NCBI GenBank assembly: GCA_946894095.1
Contig: OX335657.1
Coordinates: 4,092,001 to 4,156,000 of the forward strand
Source of the DNA: Incurvaria masculella
Taxonomy: Eukaryota; Arthropoda; Insecta; Lepidoptera; Incurvariidae
DNA: 64,000 nt
Direction: 5' to 3'
The notes under the pieces were generated by a model. The model was not told where the DNA came from. It worked only from the letters and a program-made list of their open reading frames with translations, and searched no databases. Shown here in pieces: positions 9,882 through 21,800 of this stretch. The translations under genes were made by a program, and so were the position numbers. Within the stretch, counting starts at the first letter, position 1; each line of letters opens with the position of its first letter.

Positions 9882-12800
9882 CTGAAACAAACACAGAGTT
9901 TGTACAAGCTGGCATAGCCACTGTCCGTGGGTCGAACCTCCTACTGATTTAAGGCCCTGGTACTAGCCAAATCGCAAAGTTAGACAAGGTACCCCAAGTT
10001 ACCTAGCTAAGTATAACGATTAGATGTATCATTCTTACAATATATAATTCCTTCTCTAAGAATCAACCTATTTTCGTTAATGTATGTTTCCTTTTTCTAT
10101 ACAAAATACATTGCGGAAATGGTGTCAATTTCCGAACATTTTTGACTAAATGTATAACTGATAAATTTTTTATGCGTATAAGCTGTTTTCGCTTATATCT
10201 AGAAATCATATCACTTTCAGATTTCTAATGTGAAAAATCGACTTTTTTATTATTATTATTATTCAAATAAATGATGGACTAAAAAATCAGTCTGGATTTC
10301 TATTTGGACGTGCTGAAGCGTTTCACCAAATATTATTATTAACCATTATTATAGACTTATTAGACTTAAGGAAATGTTAAGTACCATGTTGTGTTTGTCC
10401 ATTATTGGTGATAGTTTCAGTTTTTTTTATTTCTAAGTTTTGTTATTACGATGAAAGAGTCACTGTTGACAAACCAAATTAATAAAAAAAATATTACATT
10501 TATTTAAAGGTGCATTTGTATGGCGCGAGTAGTTGACCAGTCCTAGCGCCTTAATCTAGAACTACACTAAGCCCACGTGGGCAACGTGCGCCCGATCCGG
10601 TTGATCGATTTGGGAACTCCGGCTCCGGAAATGCTAGAAAGTAGTGGGATTCTCACCGTGGGCTAGATGTAGCCGGACCATCGCCATGACGTAGGCTTCT
10701 GCCGTCAGCACTCGCTCCTTGGCAAACCGCAGCACCAAGCACTCCAGCACCTGCAGCATTGTGTCGTTAAAACCTGTTCTTACGCTTACAGAAGACGTGT
10801 TCCAGTAAGAATGCCCTTCGGTAGTTAAAACTGCGTTTTTTACATTTATTAACGTTTAAAATTCAGTAGTCAAGGAATTGAATTGAAAAGATGGTGAATA
10901 TAAACATTGTTTCTATAAACAATGGATAACTAATAATGTCGAACTTTTTTCACCCAATAACATTGAACGGCTGGGTATACCATAGCTGTAGTCTTCTAGC
11001 TAGATAGATTAGATTAACAGGGGTTAATGGTTAATAATGTCAACAATGGGTAAGCAGACCATGCAAAACCTAGGAGGGGAATGATCTGTAAAATAACTGC
11101 CTGTACCAAAGATCACATCTTTGCTATAAGCCAATTAATAATCCAGAAAATAAAGTATGAAAACTACATAAATCGTATAAAGTTTTTACATTTTTTTCTC
11201 GTTGCCACTGGAGTAGCGCATCACTCTAACGACCTTGCTTGCGGTGACGCTGGGTTCGGGTCTCCTCATTCTTTCTGACCTGAAATATGACTGAGAAAGG
11301 CGATGGCTGTGCCGGGCGTGATGCTCGTGAACGGGTGCTGTTTGTACGCCTTAAGTCCTGACTTAAGACGTAACGATTTATTTACTAAAATTTCCCAAAA
11401 TTAAGAAAAAAAATCGCAGTACTGCGATTTTTGCAGTCGAAGCTTTTAAATCAGCGATTATTAGTACTATTAGTAATAAAAAAAGAGATGTATTTACTGT
11501 TACCCAAAATTAACAACATAAATCGAAATCAATAAAGAAGCAGTCGAAGATTTGAAATCGGTGATTATTATAGAAGTAATAAAGAAAGAGATATAGTACC
11601 TTGTTGGAGGCGGTAACCCCGGCTGCCCAGAGTAGCGCACGCAGGTTGTAGGAGGATGTTTTGCTGGCACAGGCGCTGCCTGTGTACTTCTGGAATACGT
11701 GCTGGAAATGCAGACAGAACTGTCAAAGCAGCGATATGTTAAAGTTGTATAATATACGCTACTAATATAATAAGTCTATGTGTCAAAGTAAATATAATGT
11801 TAAAAAAAAAATTCAAAAAGTAACATTTGGCTGGTTTCGGAATTACTTTTAAAGAAATAACTGTTTATAGGTTTTTTTTAGTTTTCAGATCAGTACTATA
11901 TATTAGGAATAATAGTGTATTTTATACTAATATTTTTTCATACTAACTCGAAGAAGTAAACAAATATCCCCTGTCAAACAAATTTTGCCAACTCAAACTA
12001 CCCTAAGTATATTGGTTCCTCACGTCAGATAAAATACTCGTACATTGTAATATACCTGTCGACTGATTTGTAAAAAAAAATTGTATGATAGAAGCTAAAG
12101 GACAAAAGGACTGTGACAGATGGAACAACAGGCAGACGGACAGGTAGTGAAATAGACTGGAAAGTTTAAATACCTAAATACGAAAGTTAAGTAGCTGTCA
12201 CAAACCTATCGCAATTCTGTAATAGGAAGTGGGCTACATTCACAATGATATTTACCTTCCAGAACTGCAACACCTGGATTAGAGGTGGTATATCTCTCGC
12301 AGGTATGCGACCGCTAATGTTGGTGTCCCGCAGCATGACTAGAGAGCGGCACAGCTCGAGCGAGGGCCGCGCGGCGAGGCAGCTCCGCCAGCAGCGCCGC
12401 AGCGCTGCCCGCAGCCGCGCCGCGTCCACCTGCACCGACGTGAGAGAGCAATCAGTAGTTGCTGGGGTATGTTGGTTTCCCCTAGCGTGACTAAATAGGG
12501 CTACGGCTCGAGCGAAGGCCTCGCTGCAAGGCGCTCCCCAGCGCCGCCCTCAGGCGCGCCGCGTCCACAAGCGTCGACGTGAGAGAACAGTCAATAGAGG
12601 ATGGGGTATATTTGTTTCCCGCGGTGTAACTAGAGAGTTGCATAGCTCAATAAAAGCCGCGTGTCGAGGCAGTTCCCCAGCAGCGCTGCATCGGCGCCCG
12701 TCGTGACAAAATAGACAAAATAGCCTCGCTGCGAGGCGCTCCCCTGCGCCGCCGCGTCCATCTGTACTGTCGTGTCCCTATCTGAAAGACCCGAACTGAT

Positions 12801-15800
12801 GGAGTTCGCAGCCCAAACTATCCGGCCAAGTGTGAGTGGGAATAGCACACGAAGGGTTCCGTACCATCGTACAAGATTTATCACAAAAAAATCTGTTTTT
12901 TTGTATGGGGTCCCCCTTTAATATTTATTAATTTTGATTTTACCTATTTGTTGTTGTAGCGGCAAAATAAGTACATACCCTGTGAAAATTTCAGCTGCTT
13001 ACCAATTACTGAGATAGAGCCCTGTGACAGACGGACGGACGGACGGACGGACAGCGGAGGCTTAGTAATAGGGTTCCGTTGGCACCCTTTGGGTACGGAA
13101 CCCTGAAAAAGGAATAAATTTACAATATTCTCCCTTACCTCTTCGATTGGACTTTTTCCTAATAACCTAGCTAGAGTGGCTCGAACTTCCGCCTGAAAAT
13201 AGAAAAAGGAATTTCAGTCTTGCATTTGTGATGCGATAAACAGATAGGTAAACAATTAATTGAATTATTAGGTACTTACTTGTAATAACTGTCGGTCTTC
13301 GAGAAATTCCGCTGAAATATTCCTAATAACCATGTTGTCTTCATTCACCTCCCTGAAAGTGTATAAGATAATTTAGAATATGGAAATAAAATGTTCTAAT
13401 TGAACACAAGTTCCTTAAGTTATCATCCCCCTCAGTACATTTAAGGTGGCCCAACCCGCTCAGCTCCCCATACAAACGGGGAAAGAAGATCACGCCAATA
13501 TTTCTTATCAGAGATCCCAAATTTTGCTCAAAAGAGCTTTATTTGATCGAACTAGATGTCGACCGTTGGCATTGTAAAATTGTGTATGGTTTCTAAGTTA
13601 TAAGGTCCGAAAGTTAGAATTTTTCGCGCGTTTTATACAATAAGTTTGGTGGTTTTTTACGCAATGATAAAGTAATAAAATCTTAAAAAGATTAGTCATC
13701 AGATATAGCTTATTTAATCAAGATTTATAATCTATTTGGTTTTTGTTAGATTTTTGACTACAGCGGTCGTGGTTTACTTTTAGCTACAAGTCGTTTTGAA
13801 ATTAAACATTTTCGTAAATCTTACCAAATCATACACTATGCACATTGTCTTTTTTGTGGACATGTTGCATCTTCCTTATCACGGGGCCTGTCTTTTTCTT
13901 TGAAACAGAGAAGGTCCCAGAGCGCAACAGCACGGTTTTGTACAGTGCCCGCGAATGAGTTAGTCCGGGTTGGGCCACCTTAACTGGTAAATGTTCTGTC
14001 TAGCCTAGAACAACATTATGTATATTTAGCCCCGATTGCACGAAGAGACGGCTGAGTTAATCAATGTTCAAACACGTCACTTTTAGTGAACCGCATGGAG
14101 TTCTTTCCATACTGTCCATATACAATGACGTGTTTAATCCTCAGTTGAATCATACGTTGACGTTGATTTTGATTTTTATCCTTTCGTGCAATCGGCCCTA
14201 AGGCTAGGTAAAGCCAATCAGACAAACATATTTGCATTATTCCACAAATTCTTTACTGTTCAGCTTAACAGTAAATGCATAAGAAAACCTATTCCACATG
14301 TTAGATCAATGAATACAGCAGACGCTAAATATAAGGGACTAAATATAGGTACGCAAGTGTAGATCTATATTTTCAAAATATTTATATAATTTAATATTTC
14401 TTCACTATTTTCTACAATACTTGCGGAATAGATGAACTTAGCGAGTTATCGATGCGTGATTTGTAACTCACTGTTTCTAACTGGTGATTGGCTAACTATA
14501 GATCGACCGGTCGCGTAATCATAACAAGGAAACAGATTCCAAGCATCCGCTCGTACCATATATTGCTCTGCTCGTCGGTGAGTATTCGAAGCAAAAACTT
14601 GGCATCGACGTTGGGAGCGTTCGTCTGCGGCACCACGATGTAGTCACCCGGCGGCAGCGTGAAGAACGTCACCACCTCTCGGGCCACCGAGTGGTTCGTC
14701 ACGTCCAGCGGCTTCTGCGACGTGCGAATAGATACGTGACGTCAGCACGGTGGCGTGACGCGCGAATAAATACGTGACGTCAGCTTGGTGGCGCAACGCC
14801 TCGGTGTTCGATTTTCTCAATGTTACTCAACACAGGGGTTCTAGTTCTAGCGGTCCGTCGGACCCTTGAGGCTGCTTCAGATTCCACCAAAGCTGTAGGT
14901 CCCCTGTCTTACTTACTTACTTCCCATTGTAGAAAATATGGTCGAAGCGGCAATAACAATTTTCAGTATCTATAATTCAGTATAAAGTAGCTATGCACCA
15001 TAGCAAGGTTCTGGCATAGCACCTAATTACGCACATATCATGACAGTAGGTGTGGCATTAGCCATGCATGTCTACTTGGGTCTACGAATACGCGTGGATG
15101 TCTTGTAATATTTCACAAAAGTTGTGCATTTGAAATGACCACTGTGAGAATAGATATTTTTAGATTTGCGACACATAGGTATAGTGTCCTATAGTGCCAG
15201 TGTTGTACCATTGTCCCAGATTCCATTATGGTCCTGGAAAGATATTTTTTTCCAGTTTTTATTGCGACTTCGACTTTTTCCAAATGAAATGCATCTGCTC
15301 TGATTACTTTCAGAGCCCGATCGATAAAGGTGATTTTTAAGAACGGCCCGTAAGCTATGCTCCCCATACAAACGTAGTTTACTAATCATTTGGAAACCGC
15401 TATTCCAATTGAATTGATGTTTAATAAATAATATCAAGTAACAAATATCTGTGTCTGCATGCTTTTGTTTTTTTGAAAAATCCAAACCGAATGAAATGAA
15501 AGCAAAAAGAAAATCTTCATACGAATTTTATTTTCTCTGTGGTTTGACCCAAAATACATTTACCGAAAAAACAAAGGCATGCAGACACGGATATTTGTAG
15601 CCTAATATTAGATACCAAATATCAAGTATGTTGAATTAGTGGTTTTTAAATTATTAGTAAACTACGTTTGTATGGGAGGTGAAATTTTCTGATGCTTACG
15701 GGCCGACCTTAAGATCCCTGTTTCGGATGCGCCTAAATTATTTTCCCGAAGGCGCGCTGCGCCGTACGATACTCGATCAGTGCCAACAGTTCATATATCC

Positions 15801-18800
15801 GGGTGTCTGACTTTAAAAATATTGTAAAGCCATTTAAATAGTTACAGGTTTACATTATTAGTTTAGTGGAGAGTGATATAACAAAAGGACGGGGAAATTG
15901 CCTTCAGTTTAATAACAACAAACCCAGAAAGAAATACTTTAACGTTGCGCTAGTAAGAATCAAATCAAATGTAGGAACACTAATTACAGCTCGTGGTCTA
16001 GGGGCTAGAGGACTTGCCTTTCATGCGAGAGGTCTGGGTTCAAATCCTCTCCCGGACATGCACCACTTTCGTTCTCTTCCTTAGTTGGAGAAGTGCATTT
16101 CGTTACGAATGCGAGCTGTTCCATGGCTCAGAAACCATGTAAAACTGTAGGTGGTAGGGTTAAGCCCGCCCGGGTTGGTACCATCGCATTGGATGAAACT
16201 ATGGTTGAAGCGGCAATGAAAAAATGTCCGTGTTTTCCATCCAGTTCAATGTAGCCGTCCTCATAAAGGGAAGGTCCTGGCCCTGCACCTAATTCCTTCG
16301 GGAGTGTGGTGTATTGGGCTAATTTTATAACGGTAGTTGTGTGTAGCCATCCATATCAGGTTGCATAAAAAAAAAGATATTTTGAAATATCTATGTGTAG
16401 GACATTAGGACTCGGCTCGCTATGAATCCCATCAACGTCCAGCGCGGAATCACGAACAGCAGGTATATTCCTGGCGTTCAGTAATCAGGAATCCTTAGTC
16501 TAGAAAACCGCTTTTATAGCGATTTTCAAAGCGAGTTTCTCTACGGAAAACCTTGATTGATTAAAAAAAACTATGCTCCGGAATATTTTCGTCAAGAAAA
16601 TCGCTTTGAAAACCGCTAGAAAAGCGGTTTTCTAGACTCAGGATTCCTGATTACTGAACGCCAGGAATAGACCTGCTGGACGGCGTCGTATCGTCACCTG
16701 CTCGGCGACGTAGTGCATGGTGAGGCGCGGCATGGCCGGCGGCACCTCGTACACGGCGAAGCCAATGGCGATGAGCCCCTTCTTGGTGGGCGGGCGCGTC
16801 TCGTAGTGCTGGGTCACGGACACCACCACGTGGCACTTGGCGGCGGTGGCGCGCGGGATCTGCACGTGGAACTGGGGGTTCATCGCCGTCGTCTCTGCAA
16901 TGCGACGGCAATGTATTGTTAAGGACAGGAAAATAAATGTTTTGGTTGCACAGGTAGGCATTATTATTAAAAAAGAATTTATGAGTATGATAAAACAATA
17001 AATTTAAAATATAAGATTCAATATATCATTTATGTTAGTAGTAACTATAATAGTATATGAAGCATTCTCAACGAAACTGCACTTTTCAATCTCGTTTAAG
17101 GAAGAAAGAGGTGCAAAATCTGGAATTAGAACTAGGATTTCGAATCTCAGCATGGCACCTAGTTCTGATGAGGTGTGTTAAGATAATATAATTATATTTA
17201 TTTATTTATTTGTAGTCTTAATAGGCCTACCCTCGCCAGTTCAAAATAAGTTGAACTAAGGAAAGTTCATCACTCTTTTATCGATCGGTTAATGAATAGA
17301 GTTTCTTATTGAGAAGGCGTTCTACTCGGAAGATAATTTCCTGTTCCGGTTTAATGTTAAATTATGTATGATATTATGGCTCGATCTTAGTTCACCACCT
17401 TGTTTTTATTAGGTGCCAGACTTGCGGCGTATTCACGCCACTGCGGCACACCTACAAATTTTTACTTCCAATTGTATTTAATCCCCTTTCCAATTAACTC
17501 AATTTCTTTACTAGCCTACTGAATAAATTCCGTTAGATCACTAGTTATATGATTATTTGCATACAAATAGGATGTACTGTTCTACATTGTATACACGCTG
17601 CGCGCGCATGCTACGTCTATGATTATCTGTGTATGCTTCCTAACCACGGAGGATAGTTCCTAACCCTTATTTTTGCAAAATCGAAGACTGTGAATTCAAC
17701 TACATTTCCGCAAGCTAGTCTGCCCACAGGTTCGTCTTCTTGTTCACTGGTTTTTTTTCGTTAATTTTCACTTCCCATTACGTCTTTTTTAAATTCGTAA
17801 ACTGTTCATTTAGAGACACCGATCAGCCTGTGAACATAAAAAAAATAATTAACCAAACATTCAGCTATTACCCAAACGTTTTCATCCATTTCGCTTAACG
17901 TTCATTCCCAGGCGTGCAGTTGACTGGCTCTTACATAATTTGTCGCCGACACGGCTGTTGAAACGAATTTCCTTCGCAGTGTTATACCTCACAACTATGT
18001 TTTACGACCCATCCACCACATGAACGGCATCATATTTCAAAGTGGTATGTCAGGCGTAGTATTGTAGAATGGCGGTGCGCAGTTAGGAGAGTCACTCGAG
18101 GCAAAACCTCACAGCTTCCGTCCGTCTCCCCTGTCCGATTGTTCTTCCCTCAATGCAGTGTTACCTCCGCCGGAAGAGAGCGGCACTTCAATTGCGTCCG
18201 TCTGAATGGCGTCCATAGAGGAGTGAAAAGAATAGCAGCGATTTCATTCCATGTGGAGGGCGTATTGAAAAACCTTAACTCTTCGTGTGTGTACGTGTGT
18301 CTCCCCACTTCCCTAGTCACTGAGTTGTGGTTTAAAAAATTAAAACTTATGATATCAGAAATGCGAAAGTGCATTTGTTGGCTTGTCATACTTTGACGCA
18401 GCAAAATAGCAACGGTCGAACTGATTTTTTTGCAGAGAGATTATGGGCCGAATAGTGACATCTCTTTGGAGACAAGAGCCCCTAGTTCCCAGCTGTCACC
18501 CAAAATGGCGTTTACAGCAAACCGATCGACTGATGTTTTCAAATGTATGGAGAAATTGAACAGTGCGCGAAGGGAGCGTTAAGCGAACTAACATTTGCAA
18601 GTCCGAGTTTGATTTTGACAGCTTGAAGAAGTAAAAGCAAAGAGTAAGTAGTAAAACTTGTTTTTGACGTTCTTACGTAACTTCCAAACTCCGTAACCAA
18701 CGTGAGAACTCGGACTGACCATACTGAAAACAAAACGTCGCAAACAAATTTACCAATTCTGATTTAATTTTACAACATTCGATGCGAATCCATCCCTAAA

Positions 18801-21800
18801 GACTCGTCCAAAGAGTGTCACAAAATGGTGCGTGATCACAAAATGGCGCACGCATTGTCAAATCAGGCGCCTCCGCTAGAAACCCGCATCTCCTTAACCC
18901 CGACCTAGGCAAAGTCGATAGGGCACCGCAAATTACACAAAAAAGCCTGCAAATAGTATGGGGGTGGGCAGTAGGCGTCGACGGCCGGTAGACAGCACAA
19001 TGGACAAAAGCCTTTGTTCCTCGCAGCGCCGCGGGCGATCCACTGTGCGAGTGTTAGGACGGACCGGAGAACTCGTTAGAAAATTGTAATATTGTTTCTC
19101 ATTATTTAAGTACCGCGTTGTGTGGAGCGCGCGCCATCCACGGTCGGTGGACGTTTAAGTGATGATATTGATCTGATCTATGTGACATTTTGTTAGCGGC
19201 CTAGCCCCTTGGGTCTGCGGTTCTCACGCTGGGAGGTGTTGGTTTGGATTTCACTCTTCAATTGAAATCCAGTAACGGACCCGTGTGTTTAGATATTTCT
19301 CACCAATAATGTATAACAAATGACCTAATCCTACCAGCGGCAGCACGGCTCGCCAGGGCCTCTTGGCGTGCAGAGCCGCCTCCGACATCCATTCGTCGGG
19401 ATGTGTACCTGGACAGTGCTTACCTAAGTACTGCGGTCCCCCGCCCGCGTTGTACCCCGCGTGCCTCCGCCGCCGCGCCAGCACGGCTCGCCAGGGCCTC
19501 TTGGCGTGCAGAGCCGCCTCCGACATCCAGTCGTCGGGATGTGTACCTGGACAGTGCTTACCTAAGTACTGCGGTCCCCCGCCCGCGTTGTACCCCGCGT
19601 GCCTCCGCCGCCGCGCCAGCACGGCTCGCCAGGGCCTCTTGGCGTGCAGAGCCGCCTCCGACATCCAGTCGTCGGGATGTGTACCTGGACAGTGCTTACC
19701 TAAGTACTGCGGTCCCCCGCCCGCGTTGTACCCCGCGTGCCTCCGCCGCCGCGCCAGCACGGCTCGCCAGGGCCTCTTGGCATGCAGAGCCGCCTCCGAC
19801 ATCCAGTCGTCGGGATGTGTACCTGGACAGTGCTTACCTAAATACTGCGGTCCCCCGCCCGCGTTGTACCCCGCGTGCCTCCGCCGCCGCGCCAGCACGG
19901 CTCGCCAGGGTCACTTGGCGTGCAGAGCCGCCTCCGACATCCAGTCGTCGGGCCCGCGTACCTAGACACTGCTTACCTAAGTACTGCGGTCCCCCGCCCG
20001 CGTTGTACCCCGCGTGCCTCCGCCGCCGCGCCAGCACGGCTCGCCAGGGCCTCTTGGCGTGCAGAGCCGCCTCCGACATCCAGTCGTCGGGATGTGTACC
20101 TGGACAGTGCTTACCTAAGTACTGCGGTCCCCCGCCCGCGTTGTACCCCGCGTGCCTCCGCCGCCGCGCCAGCACGGCTCGCCAGGGCCACTTGGCGTGC
20201 AGAGCCGCCTCCGACATTCAGTCGTCGGGCCCGCGTACCTGGACACTGCTTACCTAAGTACTGCGGTCCCCCGCCCGCGTTGTACCCCGCGCGCCACCTC
20301 CGCCGCGCCAGCACGGCTCGCCAGGGCCTCTTGGCGTGCAGAGCCGCCTCCGACATCCAGTCGTCGGGCCCGACGTGCACGAGCTCCAGGCACGTGAACA
20401 CGCGGGCGAAATCTTCAAACGACATCCTGGAAATAAGAGAAATAAATATACATTTCCGTACGTTTATAAATCAGGTTCCTGTAATTTTGACCGTTGACCT
20501 ACAATTTAAACAGTTTCAGTAACATGTTTGTAAAAAGTTACGGCTTTTCACGCGGCAGGAAGAGACATTCTCCGACGTTTCGAACATATCATTCAGCCCG
20601 TTGCCGTTGCCGACTCGTCTGCTGCGTACGAACGTGGCGGACGCCTCCTTGACAACGGGCTGAATGATTTGCTCGAAACGTCGGAGAATGTCTCTTCCTG
20701 CCACGTGAAAAGCCGTAACATTTTTCAAACATGTCTAACGACCGCGGTAATCTCAAAGGTATCATAGATTCAGTAACAGTCATTTCAGGAAAAGTTCAGC
20801 AGCGTCTACAACTTGTCTCTGTTTTCTAAACTGTTCTGTTCTGTTGCAAAACGATGTGTTAACATAGTATGTTTCAATGTTTAAATGTGTGTAATTTATT
20901 CTTAGATCGAGTCTGCTCTAGATAAACCTTGCTGACTTTCTGATTTTTTTTCTTAATGTGATGTCGCGGTTGAACCTCGAAATAACTTTATTACCAAGCT
21001 AGAAAAATAATAATGTAACCAGCCTTCCAAAAGTAAACATTTTTGAAACGAAATATCTGAATTTATCTAGGCTTGTTCATAAAAATTTTCCTATCCAGTT
21101 TTTAATCGAGGTCGTTCATTGTCTGATATCAGATAAAGATGAAAAAGTATATATCCCAAATATCAAGTGAATTTGTACAATACTTGTGTCATTGGGAATG
21201 TTTTTCTGATGTTTAAATGTCCACTTTAAGTACCGTAATTCAGCCTTATTTTAGTTATTCATTATCTTACCAATGTTTACGGTGTGTTTACACAATACAA
21301 AGATCATATCTACACCTAGGATTTCCCATGAATATGGTGTGTCCGTGAATCGGCTATGCATATCGATGTCCATAGAATCCTGCCCTGTATGGCGGGCGTG
21401 GGTGCTGATACGTTATTAGGGCTGCAGCTTGGTGTGAAAACTGTTTTGTATCGACTGAAGGTTCAATAACTACCCGACGAGAAACTCAGTCGGGCAGCGG
21501 GATACGGGCTGTTGGCTTCGAGATTATTTTAACATAGAAGGTAGGTAATGACGAAAATACGGATATTCAAATATATATACAAGTTGTAAGCGCAAGTTTG
21601 GTCCAAACGTTAAGAAGGTGTTCCTTGACCCATTTATAACAAAAAAGGTAGATATTTTTTTCTGGTATAGCTTAAATCGCCATCAAAAATTTTTAAGACC
21701 CGGCATGGGCGCATAATAGAGGCATTCATATAGGAATTAGGTACCATGCTAGCATCTTCCCACCTTTATCTTCACAATTTCGACCAGCGTTAATCCAATG

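Noticed and set aside
19251..19898. 215-codon minus frame with four in-frame 46-residue repeats
   Set aside because: It runs through intact donor sites and has no acceptor of its own. The frame to the genuine exon is broken by 139-bp units. Coding use is possible only with unproven splicing.
19363..20522. Long open frames (200-284 codons) on the plus strand across the 138-bp array, rich in Pro, Arg and Ala
   Set aside because: They are the opposite strand of a repeated coding exon whose unit is a multiple of three. Three overlapping plus frames are all open, which reflects base composition, not coding.
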